Positions 36,175 through 44,586 of a stretch of 64,000 nt of DNA are shown piece after piece. Position numbers and translations under genes: made by a program. Where the stretch lies: assembly GCA_902774035.1 (NCBI GenBank), contig CACYHA010000007.1:1-64000 (forward strand), written 5' to 3'. Position 1 is the first letter of the stretch; each line of letters starts with the position of its first letter. The notes under the pieces are model-generated. The model ran no database searches and was not told where the DNA came from. It saw only the letters and a program-made list of their open reading frames with translations. Origin of the DNA: Oscillospiraceae bacterium. Lineage in GTDB: Bacteria > Bacillota > Clostridia > Oscillospirales > Acutalibacteraceae.

Positions 36175-38475
36175 ATGCAGCTTGTGTTGCCGAAAAAAGA
36201 GGGGAGCATCCTCTTCACGGAAGGAAAGTCGCACAAACTTGCGCTGCAGTTGGCGCTTGCGGGGCTGGCGGCGTTTTTGTTTGCCCAGTGCCGGGCGCTG
36301 CAGACCCTTTCGCCCTTCTGCGTGTCCTTTACGGCGGTCGTGCCGTTTCCCTGCGTGTGGAGCGCGGCGCTCGGCGGCGTGCTGGGCGTTTTCCTCGCCC
36401 AAAGCTGGCCGGTCGCCCTGCGGATCACCGGCGCACTGGCGCTCACCGCGCTGGTGCGGCTGCTTTTGGAAAAGCGCTTTCCCGCTTCGCGCGGGGCGCT
36501 GGTTCTGCCCTTTGTCGCGTTTGGAAGCGTGCTGGCGGCGGGGCTTGCGGCGTCGGCGTTTTCGGCGTTTGATCTGGCGGCGCTGCTGTTTGCCGGAACG
36601 GAGGCCATCCTCGCGTTTTTTGCGGCGGCGTTTTTCTTCCGCGCTCTGCATTCGCCCCTGCAGGCGGTCGGACTGCGCGAGCTGAGCGCCCAGGACGCGG
36701 CTGTGCTGCTTTGCTCCGGCGCCGTGTTCTTCATGTGCGGCGCGGGATTGACATTCGGCGGGCTTTCGCCCCTGCGGGTGGCGGCTGCGCTGGCGGTGCT
36801 GTTTGCCGCAAGACTCGGCGGAATCGCGGCGGGCGCGCTTTCCGGCGTCTGCCTCGGCGCGGCGCTGGCGGTGGATCCCGCTTTGCGTTTTTTGCTCGGC
36901 CTCTATGCCGTCGGAGGCCTGGCGGCCGGGATGTTTTCTTCCCTCGGCCAGTATGTGATGAGTGCGTTTTTTGCTCTTTCCGCCGCGGTGTGTGTCTTTG
37001 CTTCCGGGATGAACGGTGAAAAGCTCTGGTGTCTGGGCGAGGTGCTGATCGCCTGCGCCGTCTTCTTTCTGATCCCGGGAAAATGGACGCAGGCGCTGCG
37101 CGAGGTGCTGAAAAAGAACAGTCTGCTGCCGGACAGCAACGTGAACCGGCCGGTGGCGGCCTCTTTGCGCAGCGCTTCTGCGGCCGTGCGCCGTGCGGGA
37201 GAGATCGTCTGCGAGACCGGGGCGCGGCTGGATAAGGTCGTGGACCCGGAGATCCACGCGATCTTTGCAAAGCTGCAGCAGAACATCTGCTACGGCTGCG
37301 GCTTCAAAGCCGAATGCTGGAGCGAACGCTACAGCGAAACGGCAAACGACATTCTGGTGATCTCCGGCGTTGCGGAAAAGCGCTATGTCAAAACCCATCT
37401 GGAGGAGCGCTGTCCCCGCGCCGCCGCGCTGGCGCTGCAGATCGAACAGAGCTACGGCGATTTTGTCGCGGGGATGGCGGCAAAGGCGAAGGTCAGGGAG
37501 GCTCGCGGCATCGTCAGCGACCAGTTCCGTGCCGTGTCGGTGTTCCTGAACGACCTTGCCGATCAGGTGGCGCAGGCGCGCACGGCGGATCCGGCCAGAG
37601 CGCACACGCTGAAGACCGCCCTGAGCGAGAGTGGGATCGAAGTGGACTGCCTACAGTATTTCACCTCCGCCTGCGGAAAAACGAGCATTGAGATCACCAT
37701 GCTGGAGGATGTGCTGGATCTGGACGGAGAAAAGATCCGCAAGATCTTCGACCGGCTGACCGGTTTGCGGTTCGCGGGGCCGGAGATCGCCGTGCTGGAG
37801 CTGCGCAGCGTGATGGTTTTTGAGGAAGAGCCGGCGTTTTCCGTGCTCTTCGGCACAGCGCAGCTTCCGCTGGCGGAAAACGGCGTCTGCGGCGACTGCG
37901 TGCGCGTCCTTTCCGCTCCCGACGGCCGGCGCGTTGCCGTGCTTTCCGACGGAATGGGCACCGGGACGCGGGCGGCGGTGGATTCCGTTCTGGCCGCGTC
38001 ACTGACAGAGCGCCTGCTGCTGGGCGGCTTCGGGTTCCCCTGTGCGATGCAGCTTGTCAACAGCGCCCTGCTGGTCAAATCCACCGACGAATCCATCGCA
38101 ACGCTGGACGGCCTTGCGGTCAACATCTACACAGCGCACGCCGACTTTTTCAAAGCGGGGGCGGCGGCCTCGTTTTTGCGCCGGGGCAGCGAGGTGCATG
38201 TCATCGAAGAGGCTTCTCTTCCGCTGGGAATTTTGCGTGAGCTGGGCTTTTGCGCGTTCGAGGCCGAACTGGAACCGGGGGACATTGTGCTGCTGGTTTC
38301 CGACGGTGTGACGGCGGGGGACTGCGGCTGGATCAACGACGAGCTGCTGGCCTGGAGCACGAACAATATGGAGGATCTCGCGACCCACATCGCTTCGCTG
38401 GCGCGTCTGCGCGCCCGGCCGGACACGGCCGACGACATCAGCGCGGTCGCGGTGAAGATCATGGCGGCAAAATGA
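36175..38475 (+). CDS. spoIIE: Stage II sporulation protein E (SpoIIE phosphatase)
   Basis: 766 aa from the ATG at 36175, chosen over 36151 because the -10 box ends at 36135 and GGACGGTGG lies five bases before this ATG. About ten membrane helices occupy residues 10-300, then a linker (GFKAECWSERY, SYGDFVAGMAAKAKV), then a PP2C-type phosphatase with GVCGDCVRVLSAPDG, LSDGMGTGTRA and LVSDGVTAGD. SpoIIE dephosphorylates SpoIIAA to activate sigma-F in the forespore and sits at the division septum. Its presence marks a spore former. Confidence 0.95.
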   Translation: MQLVLPKKEGSILFTEGKSHKLALQLALAGLAAFLFAQCRALQTLSPFCVSFTAVVPFPCVWSAALGGVLGVFLAQSWPVALRITGALALTALVRLLLEKRFPASRGALVLPFVAFGSVLAAGLAASAFSAFDLAALLFAGTEAILAFFAAAFFFRALHSPLQAVGLRELSAQDAAVLLCSGAVFFMCGAGLTFGGLSPLRVAAALAVLFAARLGGIAAGALSGVCLGAALAVDPALRFLLGLYAVGGLAAGMFSSLGQYVMSAFFALSAAVCVFASGMNGEKLWCLGEVLIACAVFFLIPGKWTQALREVLKKNSLLPDSNVNRPVAASLRSASAAVRRAGEIVCETGARLDKVVDPEIHAIFAKLQQNICYGCGFKAECWSERYSETANDILVISGVAEKRYVKTHLEERCPRAAALALQIEQSYGDFVAGMAAKAKVREARGIVSDQFRAVSVFLNDLADQVAQARTADPARAHTLKTALSESGIEVDCLQYFTSACGKTSIEITMLEDVLDLDGEKIRKIFDRLTGLRFAGPEIAVLELRSVMVFEEEPAFSVLFGTAQLPLAENGVCGDCVRVLSAPDGRRVAVLSDGMGTGTRAAVDSVLAASLTERLLLGGFGFPCAMQLVNSALLVKSTDESIATLDGLAVNIYTAHADFFKAGAAASFLRRGSEVHVIEEASLPLGILRELGFCAFEAELEPGDIVLLVSDGVTAGDCGWINDELLAWSTNNMEDLATHIASLARLRARPDTADDISAVAVKIMAAK

Positions 38476-38526
38476 GCGGCGAATGTCGAAAAACCGCTTA
38501 CAAAAGCGCTTTTGGGTAAAAAGCAT

Positions 38527-38555
38527 TTGCAATTTCGGCGCATTTGGTATAGAAT
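38527..38555 (+). promoter_or_regulatory. Promoter of the papain-like peptidase gene
   Basis: TTGCAA (38527-38532), a 17-base spacer, TAGAAT (38550-38555), 69 bases before the ATG. A short palindrome, CAAAAGCGCTTTTG, lies just upstream near 38502. Confidence 0.55.
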
Positions 38556-38623
38556 AAACTCGGAGATATCTGTTTGACAAAATGGAGTTTTACTTTTTTG
38601 CTTTCGATAAAGGAGAATGCGCC

Positions 38624-41600
38624 ATGAAAAAATTGCGTTCCTGTCTGGCTGTGGTTCTGGCTCTGCTGCTTGTCTGCGCCGTGCCTTTTGCTGCGTTTGC
38701 GCAGGTGCGGGAGGCCGATCGGCCGCTGCCGCCGCTGCCGCAGGGCTTCGCCTTCACCGGCGAGACCCGTCCGGGCGCCGACGGCGGCACGCTGTACTAC
38801 GCCGAAAACGAAACGAGCGAGAACGGCCTTGTGATGGGCGTCTGGTTCGACGAAAACGGTGCGCAGGCCGAGGAATTTGAAACGCTTTTCACGTCCGCTT
38901 CCGGGCGCAGACGCGCCGAACAGCAGCTCCCGGCCGCCTACGACGCGCGAAACGACGCTTTGCTCACGCCGATCAAGCTCCAGGTGGGCAACACCTGCTG
39001 GGCGTTCTCTTCGGTCGCCTGCATGGAGGCCAACGCGATCAAAAAGGGTCTGGCAACGGCGCAGTCGATCGACCTTTCGGAAGGCCACCTGATCTGGTTC
39101 GGCAGAAACGCCTATTTTGACGGCGAAAGCGATCCGCGCAACGACGGCCTCGCCGCGGCCAGCGCCGCAAACGCGGTGAACGTCGGCGGCAACGCCTCCT
39201 ATGTGGCCGGAGCGATGGAAAACTATATGGGCCCGGCGAACGAAAGCGACTATCCGGTCGATCTGACCGACGCGAACACGCTGGCGGAAAGCCTGCAGGC
39301 GACCATGCGCTTTTCCGACCGCTTTGTGCGCGCCTTTGATTTTGCCGGTCTGCATCGTATCGTTGCCGACAGGGAAAACATCAAAAAAGCCGTGCTGACC
39401 TACGGCGCGGCGGAGCAATATTATTACACCGAAAACCGATACTATACCAACCGCGTGCCGGCGAACGCGCAGGAGCGGCTGATCCCCGCCACATACTATT
39501 ATCCGACGGACGTTGCAACCTCGCAGATCAACCATGCGGTGGTGATTGTCGGCTGGGATGACAGCTTTTCCAAAGAGAATTTTACCGGCCTCGCGCAGCC
39601 GGAGCATGACGGCGCGTGGCTTTGCCGCAACAGTTGGAGCACCGCCTTCGGCAACGACGGCTATTTTTGGATGTCCTATGAGAATCACGGCTGTTACGGC
39701 GCGGTGAATGCCTATGAGCTGGCAGAGAAAGACGAAAGCGTTACCGTACAGTACTATGACGGCTACGGCAGCCGCGATACGGTAGACTGCACTGCGGCGG
39801 CAAACATCTTCACCGCCTCCGACAACGGCTGGTTATCTGCAGTCTCGCTCGGCGCACCGCAAAACGCCTACAGCTTTTCCGTCTATACGGGTCTTTCCGC
39901 AACGTCCTATCCCACGGGCGGCACACGCATCTATACCCAGAGCGGCAGCGCCGGGGGCAAAACCGTGATCGATGTGGAAGGCAACGTGCCTCTGCAGGCC
40001 GGTCGGCGGTATGCCGTGGTGTTCAGCGGTCTGAGCGAAGCGCCGGTGGAAGGCGTTTCGGAGGACAAAGGCGGCAACAGTTACCGGTTCACCTCCGATA
40101 TGTACCAGTCGTTTTATGAAGCGGACGGGAAGTGGATCGACAGCAACCGGAACAACAAAAACAACCTGTGCATCCGCGCTTTTGAAAAAACGCAGTCCGA
40201 ACCGCCCTATACCGTGACCTTCGCCTGTCAGGGCAGCGATCTGCGCCTTGAACGGACAACCGCCGACGGCACGGTCGCTCTGCCGGAGCCTCCGGCGGGC
40301 TACGCCTATTCCTTTACCTGGAACGGCAGCGATTTTGACGGAACGGGCGTGACGCGGGACATCACCGTGCGCACCCATTGTTACCTGCCGGACGGAACGG
40401 TCAGCGAAAGCGATCCGTGCCTTGTGGAGTTCCGCTGCGTCTTGTGCGGCGAAGAAGCCGTCCCGGCTGTCAAACGTCACACCATGCAGACGACGGTGAT
40501 CCCGCCCTGCACCACTTCGCCGGGATATACGCTGAACAGTTGTGTGCACGGCGATTTCGGCACGATCGGCGATGTGACGCTTCTGGACGGCGCGATCGGC
40601 GGCGCCATCGGCGAAACGCTGGCCTGGCAGTTTGCCGGAGATACGCTCTCCGTTGCCGGGATCGGAGCGCTGCCGAACTATTCGACCGTCAACCCCGCGC
40701 CCTGGAGCAGCGAGACCACGCGCGCACAGGCAAAACGCTTCGTCTTTGGCGAAGGAATCACATCCCTCGGCGCTTACACGGTTTACGGTTTTTCCTCCCT
40801 GCGTGACATCACGCTGCCCGCGAGCGTGCAGACCGTGCGGGAGACCTCCTTCGGCTGCGGCAGCCTGACCGCCCTGCGCAGCGTGACGGTCTCGCCGGAA
40901 AACACGGCGTTCCGTTCGGAAAACGGCGTGCTTTTGAGCGCCGACGGCAGCAAGCTCTGGCTCTATCCGGCGGACAAGCCCGGCGCGGTGGTGCAGATCC
41001 CCGAGGATGTCACGGCCCTCGCGGCGTACAGCATGGCGGGCAGCCGGAACGTCGCCTACCTTGATCTTTCGGCGTACACCGCGGAGATCCCGGCCTCGTT
41101 CTGCGCGGGTGCTGCGGCTTTGCGCGGTGTGAATCTCCCAACCAAAGCGACGACGGTGGGTGCGAAGGCCTTTTATAACCCCGACGGCCTGCTGGATCAT
41201 ATCTATATCACGCGGGTGATCACCATGCCAAATGCTGACGTTTTCGGCAACTTCCCGAAGATCAACATCGACTACAGCACATCGCCTGTCAAAACCTATA
41301 TCCAAAAATACAACGACGGAAACTACTATCTGTTCGGCAATCACACCCACGCCTACACAGCGGGGACCGAGACCTTCCCCGGCGCCTGCGATGTGCCGGA
41401 GACCACGGTGACCCTTTGCGCCTGCGGCAATTTCAGCTTCACACAGGTGCAGGCGCCCGGCCACAGCTTCGGCGACTGGGAGCCGTTCGGCGAAACGGAG
41501 CACCGCCGCGTCTGCAGCAACGACGAAAGTCATGTGGAGATCGCGGCGCACACCTGGGACAGCGGAACAATCACGACCGAACCGACCTGCACGGCGGCCG

Positions 41601-42031
41601 GAGAGCGGACCTATACCTGCACCATCTGCGGCGCGGAAAAGACGGAGCCGGTCGGCGAACGCGGCCACAACTTCGGCGACTGGGAGCCGTTCAGCGAAAC
41701 GGAGCACCGCCGCGTCTGCGCGAACGATGCGCGCCATGTGGAGACCGCCGCGCACACCTGGAACAGCGGAACGGTCACGACCGAACCGACCTGCACGGCA
41801 GCCGGTCAAAAAGCCTTTGTCTGCACCGCTTGCGGCGCAAAAAAGACCGAACGCATTTCTGCGCTCGGCCATACGGAGCCGGATGAAGACGGCAACTGCA
41901 AACGCTGCAGCGCACATATCAAAGATGTTGCCGACCCGAACGCCTGCCCCTATTGCGGAAAGACCCACACGGGGCTGTTCGGCTGGCTGGTGCGGCTGAT
42001 CCATCGTCTGCTGTATCGGCTGCATAAGTGA
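38624..42031 (+). CDS. Large secreted papain-family cysteine peptidase
   Basis: 1135 aa from the ATG at 38624 (MKKLRSCLAVVLALLLVCAV; signal cleaved after AFA, residue 26). The C1 peptidase domain (about 100-350) has Gln120 and Cys125 in QVGNTCWAFSS, His304 in INHAVVIVGW and Asn336 in CRNSWS, so all catalytic residues are present. A lectin-like beta domain follows (about 360-530), then a BspA-type leucine-rich region (about 640-860), then two tandem copies of a Cys-pair repeat (TWxSGTxTTEPTCTAAG). The end is CPYCGKTHTG followed by the amphipathic tail GLFGWLVRLIHRLLYRLHK. It would digest proteins outside the cell, with the repeats as binding modules and the tail as possible anchor. Confidence 0.9.
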   Translation: MKKLRSCLAVVLALLLVCAVPFAAFAQVREADRPLPPLPQGFAFTGETRPGADGGTLYYAENETSENGLVMGVWFDENGAQAEEFETLFTSASGRRRAEQQLPAAYDARNDALLTPIKLQVGNTCWAFSSVACMEANAIKKGLATAQSIDLSEGHLIWFGRNAYFDGESDPRNDGLAAASAANAVNVGGNASYVAGAMENYMGPANESDYPVDLTDANTLAESLQATMRFSDRFVRAFDFAGLHRIVADRENIKKAVLTYGAAEQYYYTENRYYTNRVPANAQERLIPATYYYPTDVATSQINHAVVIVGWDDSFSKENFTGLAQPEHDGAWLCRNSWSTAFGNDGYFWMSYENHGCYGAVNAYELAEKDESVTVQYYDGYGSRDTVDCTAAANIFTASDNGWLSAVSLGAPQNAYSFSVYTGLSATSYPTGGTRIYTQSGSAGGKTVIDVEGNVPLQAGRRYAVVFSGLSEAPVEGVSEDKGGNSYRFTSDMYQSFYEADGKWIDSNRNNKNNLCIRAFEKTQSEPPYTVTFACQGSDLRLERTTADGTVALPEPPAGYAYSFTWNGSDFDGTGVTRDITVRTHCYLPDGTVSESDPCLVEFRCVLCGEEAVPAVKRHTMQTTVIPPCTTSPGYTLNSCVHGDFGTIGDVTLLDGAIGGAIGETLAWQFAGDTLSVAGIGALPNYSTVNPAPWSSETTRAQAKRFVFGEGITSLGAYTVYGFSSLRDITLPASVQTVRETSFGCGSLTALRSVTVSPENTAFRSENGVLLSADGSKLWLYPADKPGAVVQIPEDVTALAAYSMAGSRNVAYLDLSAYTAEIPASFCAGAAALRGVNLPTKATTVGAKAFYNPDGLLDHIYITRVITMPNADVFGNFPKINIDYSTSPVKTYIQKYNDGNYYLFGNHTHAYTAGTETFPGACDVPETTVTLCACGNFSFTQVQAPGHSFGDWEPFGETEHRRVCSNDESHVEIAAHTWDSGTITTEPTCTAAGERTYTCTICGAEKTEPVGERGHNFGDWEPFSETEHRRVCANDARHVETAAHTWNSGTVTTEPTCTAAGQKAFVCTACGAKKTERISALGHTEPDEDGNCKRCSAHIKDVADPNACPYCGKTHTGLFGWLVRLIHRLLYRLHK

Positions 42032-42133
42032 TGCATCCCGCCGGTGCGGGGGAGCGATCTGTTTGCCTTGCGGCAAACGCGGCCTTTCTCGCGGACGCGA
42101 AAAGTGACAGGACGGAAATCCACCCGCGCCCGC

Positions 42134-42202
42134 AGGCATATCGCTCGCCGAAGGCGAATCTCACGCTCGAAGGGCATATCACAAATCCTCGGATTTATAT
42201 CG
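42134..42202. repeat. GCATATC-flanked short hairpin repeats
   Basis: Two small hairpins, TCGCC-gaa-GGCGA (about 42141-42156) and AAATCC-tc-GGATTT (about 42183-42196), are each framed by GCATATC or TATATC words. The rest of 42032-42133 has two more small hairpins (CCCGC/GCGGG, GTTTGCC/GGCAAAC) and no gene. Confidence 0.4.
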
Positions 42203-42204
42203 TG

Positions 42205-42233
42205 AAAAAAAGCACGCCGAAGCGTGCTTTTTT
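42205..42233. terminator. Bidirectional terminator next to tRNA-Ala
   Basis: AAAAAAGCACGC (42206-42217) and GCGTGCTTTTTT (42222-42233): a perfect stem with A and T flanks. It ends the tRNA transcript on the minus strand and the peptidase transcript on the plus strand. Confidence 0.85.
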
Positions 42234-42308
42234 GGTGGACCTGAAGAGATTCGAACTCTCGACCTCTCGGATGCGAACCGAACGCTCTCCCAACTGAGCT
42301 ACAGGCCC
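42233..42308 (-). tRNA. tRNA-Ala (anticodon CGC)
   Basis: 76 bases including an encoded CCA. The acceptor stem GGGCCTG pairs with CAGGTCC and has the G3-T70 pair that identifies alanine tRNAs. The D arm is GCTC-AGTTGGGA-GAGC, the anticodon loop is TTCGCAT with CGC at 34-36 (reads GCG), and the T arm is GAGAG-TTCGAAT-CTCTT. It has its own promoter and terminator. Confidence 0.95.
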
Positions 42309-42321
42309 AAACGCAAATGCT

Positions 42322-42350
42322 ATTATATACTTTTCTTTGAAAGAATGCAA
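42322..42350 (-). promoter_or_regulatory. tRNA-Ala promoter
   Basis: On the minus strand, TTGCAT, a 17-base spacer, TATAAT, 14 bases before the tRNA 5' end. Confidence 0.8.
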
Positions 42351-42403
42351 GCGTTTTGCGAAAAAAACTTGATTTTTTTTCAGACGCGGAAAAAGTGCTT
42401 GCT

Positions 42404-42796
42404 TTACAGCAGAGATTCTCCGGCGCCCATGATCGGAATATCCACGGCGGTCGCGTCTTCCAGATGGAAGGTCATCAGCTTGTGGCCGGTCTCGGCGTTG
42501 TAGATCGCTTCAAGTCCCGTGTTTTTGATGATCTGCGCGGCATAGCGCTCGTCGGTTTCAAAAATTGCCTTGCCGGTGTAGCGCAGCCAGTGGCCGTTCG
42601 GTTTGCAGGCGGCGATCTCCACCTTGGGGTTCGCGCAAAGCTGTCTGTAAACCTCCTTGAAATCGCCGACGCCGAAAATGAGCTTTCCGTCAGCTTCCAA
42701 AAACGCGCCGAGGGGGCGCAGCTTCGGCTGGTCGCCGTCCGTTGTCGCGAGGAAGAACACGCCGGTCTCCCGCAAAAAGTCTCTGATTTTTTCCAT
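42404..42796 (-). CDS. Pyridoxamine 5'-phosphate oxidase-like flavin protein
   Basis: 130 aa from the ATG at 42796 with AAAGGAG upstream. The split-barrel pattern of the PNPOx family is visible: FFLATTDGDQPKLRPLGAF, then KLIFGVGDFKEVYRQLCANPKVEIAA, then WLRYTGKAIFETDE. Such proteins bind FMN or a related cofactor; small ones like this often have unknown substrates and are not vitamin B6 enzymes. It is followed on the minus strand by nothing close, and preceded by a 72-aa Cys-rich protein in the same direction. Confidence 0.88.
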   Translation of the reverse strand: MEKIRDFLRETGVFFLATTDGDQPKLRPLGAFLEADGKLIFGVGDFKEVYRQLCANPKVEIAACKPNGHWLRYTGKAIFETDERYAAQIIKNTGLEAIYNAETGHKLMTFHLEDATAVDIPIMGAGESLL

Positions 42797-42812
42797 GGTG
42801 ATCACTCCTTTG

Positions 42813-43031
42813 TCAAACCTTGAAATCTTCCGCCGAAAACTCGCCGCTGAGTCTGTGCTTCGTCGGGCGGCGTTTGAGCGGATCGTAGGTATAGCGGCGG
42901 CAGGCGTCGGTTTCGTCAACGACGCCCTCGTGGACGCACAAGAGTTCCGCGTCGCCTTCAATGACTCTGGCGTGCACGCAGGTGGCGCAGTTCGGCGTAT
43001 GATCCTTTTTGTTGAACAGCTTTTGGCGCAT
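42813..43031 (-). CDS. Conserved small Cys-containing protein
   Basis: 72 aa from the ATG at 43031 with AGGAGG upstream. It has a CxxC pair (NCATCVHARV), a later single Cys (LLCVHEGVV), and CRRYTYDPLKRRP, ending in FSAEDFKV. Four Cys in this spacing could bind zinc or a metal cluster. I recall similar short proteins in Clostridia but know no name or function. It probably shares a transcript with the flavin protein 16 bases downstream. Confidence 0.75.
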   Translation of the reverse strand: MRQKLFNKKDHTPNCATCVHARVIEGDAELLCVHEGVVDETDACRRYTYDPLKRRPTKHRLSGEFSAEDFKV

Positions 43032-43095
43032 GAAACCGCCTCCTTCTGCAACAGTATAACATAACGTCCGCTTTTTTTCAAGTGCGAACGCAAAA

Positions 43096-43167
43096 GTAAC
43101 CGATGATTCGCGCAGATGCGCAAATCTTGACGGCAAATCTTTACACACCGAGTGAATCATCGGTTAC
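43096..43167. repeat. 14-bp perfect inverted repeat over the ylbJ-like stop
   Basis: GTAACCGATGATTC (43096-43109) and GAATCATCGGTTAC (43154-43167), 44 bases apart. The right arm lies in the last codons of the ylbJ-like gene. The loop has GCGCAGATGCGC and a direct repeat of CAAATCTT. It could act as a terminator or mRNA end, but it has no T-run next to the stem. Confidence 0.7.
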
Positions 43168-44238
43168 AAAAACAGTTTCGCGTCCGAGCAAAAGCAGGGC
43201 GCACATGCAGACCAGACACACGGACACCGCAGCCGACGACGCCGCCGAGGGCGCAAAGCGAAGCTGCTGCGGCGCGAAAACCTGTGCCTGCAGAGGGATC
43301 CGGCGGCAAAGCAGACGGCACAGGGCGGCGGAAAGGCCGGCGTGTAAAAGCCGAAACAGAAAGAACTTCCAATAGCGCAGGCGCAGGACGCGCAGGGTCG
43401 GCAACACCTGACAGTGGGCGCAAAAGCCGCCGAAGGAGAGCAGCGCCGCCAGCGCAGGCAGCGGAAAGACCGCCGCAGCGGCGCGGATCCCGCCCGTCAG
43501 CTCCGGCAGCACCGGGAGCCACACGCGAAAAAAAGCGGGCAGGGCAAACGCGGCAAGCACCGGCGGCAGCGCGGAAAACAGACAAACAAAGGCGCACATC
43601 ATCAGCAGCGTACGTGCGCCCTGCTCCACCGCGTCCAAAAAGGCCTGCGCCGGAGGAAGGGCCGCTTGTTTCGATCGGGGCGGCAGAGTCGGTTCCCGCA
43701 GCAGGCGGCGCAGCGGCAGACCGAGCAGCGGCAGGGGGAGCAGTACGCTCGCCTCCAGCAGCAGCCCCATTCCGGTGCTGCCGAGCATTCCGCCGCCCAC
43801 AGCGCCGACGGTAAACGCCGCCGAAGGGTAGAAACACAAAAGCTGCAAAAGCTGCCCTTCGCGCCGGGAAAGCGCTTTTTCCTCTGCCGCGGTGCGAATG
43901 CACGACGCGCCGGCAGGAAAGCCGCCAAGCACGGAAAACAGCACGACGCCTGCGCCTGCGCCGCCGACGCCGAACAGCAGCCGCGTCGGTTTTTCCAGCA
44001 GGCGGGCGGCCGCAACGCCAAGCTCGCTGCGCTGAAAGAAGGCCGCGAGGATCAACAGCGGCAGCATGGCCGGGATCAGGGTGTCGAGGCAGAGCCGCAC
44101 TCCTTCCGCAACGCCGCGCTGCGCCGCAGCCGTGTTTTTCAACAGCAAAAACACAAGGCAAAAAAACAAAAACAGGCCGCCTGCGCAGCGCAGCCGGAAC
44201 AGACGCTCTTTTGCTTTCCCCGAAACCGAACGGTACAT
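43141..44238 (-). CDS. ylbJ: YlbJ-like sporulation integral membrane protein
   Basis: 365 aa, with eight or more hydrophobic helices. GGFPAGASCIRTAAEEKALSRREGQLLQLLCF and then GAVGGGMLGSTGMGLLLEA match the nucleoside-recognition (Gate) motif of the YlbJ/SpmA-type proteins. YlbJ is needed for late spore formation in Bacillus. GGAGGGG precedes the ATG. It is divergent from yqfC and yqfD, other sigma-E-type sporulation genes, supporting the call. Other Gate-family membrane proteins cannot be excluded. Confidence 0.75.
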   Translation of the reverse strand: MYRSVSGKAKERLFRLRCAGGLFLFFCLVFLLLKNTAAAQRGVAEGVRLCLDTLIPAMLPLLILAAFFQRSELGVAAARLLEKPTRLLFGVGGAGAGVVLFSVLGGFPAGASCIRTAAEEKALSRREGQLLQLLCFYPSAAFTVGAVGGGMLGSTGMGLLLEASVLLPLPLLGLPLRRLLREPTLPPRSKQAALPPAQAFLDAVEQGARTLLMMCAFVCLFSALPPVLAAFALPAFFRVWLPVLPELTGGIRAAAAVFPLPALAALLSFGGFCAHCQVLPTLRVLRLRYWKFFLFRLLHAGLSAALCRLLCRRIPLQAQVFAPQQLRFAPSAASSAAVSVCLVCMCALLLLGRETVFVTDDSLGV

Positions 44239-44308
44239 GGAACCCCTCCCTGCTTTCCTGTTATTTTATGATCGAGCCGCGCATAAAATGAGAGCGGAGG
44301 CGAAGGCG

Positions 44309-44578
44309 ATGCAAAATTTCAGAAAAACGGTGGAGATGGCGGCGGCCATGGTGACGGATACGGAGCTGCTGTTGCCCCATGTGGAACTGCACGCCGACCG
44401 CCGCGCCGTGGTCGACGGCTGCAGAGGCATCGTCGCGTATGACGAGACCTGCGCCAAGCTCAACTGCGGCGCAATTTTGCTGGTTTTGCACGGCGACGGG
44501 CTGTGCATGGAGCAGCTTTCCGGCACGCATATCAGCGTCAGCGGCACACTGGTGTCGCTGGAGCTTTCTTCTCTGTGA
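44309..44578 (+). CDS. yqfC: YqfC-family sporulation protein
   Basis: 89 aa from the ATG at 44309 (GGAGG eight bases before it). Sequence runs VELHADRRAVVDGCRGIVAYDET and ISVSGTLVSLELSSL, the small beta-rich YqfC domain (YabP-related). In Bacillus it belongs to the sigma-E regulon and lies beside yqfD. Here yqfD follows after eight bases. It is short but typical in length. Confidence 0.9.
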   Translation: MQNFRKTVEMAAAMVTDTELLLPHVELHADRRAVVDGCRGIVAYDETCAKLNCGAILLVLHGDGLCMEQLSGTHISVSGTLVSLELSSL

Positions 44579-44586
44579 GGTGAAGC

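Noticed and set aside
38500..38516. Palindrome CAAAAGCGCTTTTG as terminator of spoIIE
   Set aside because: The stem has no loop room and the T-run is interrupted; terminator function is not supported.
39833..42139. Open frame of about 768 codons on the minus strand
   Set aside because: Antisense of the peptidase's C-terminal repeats.
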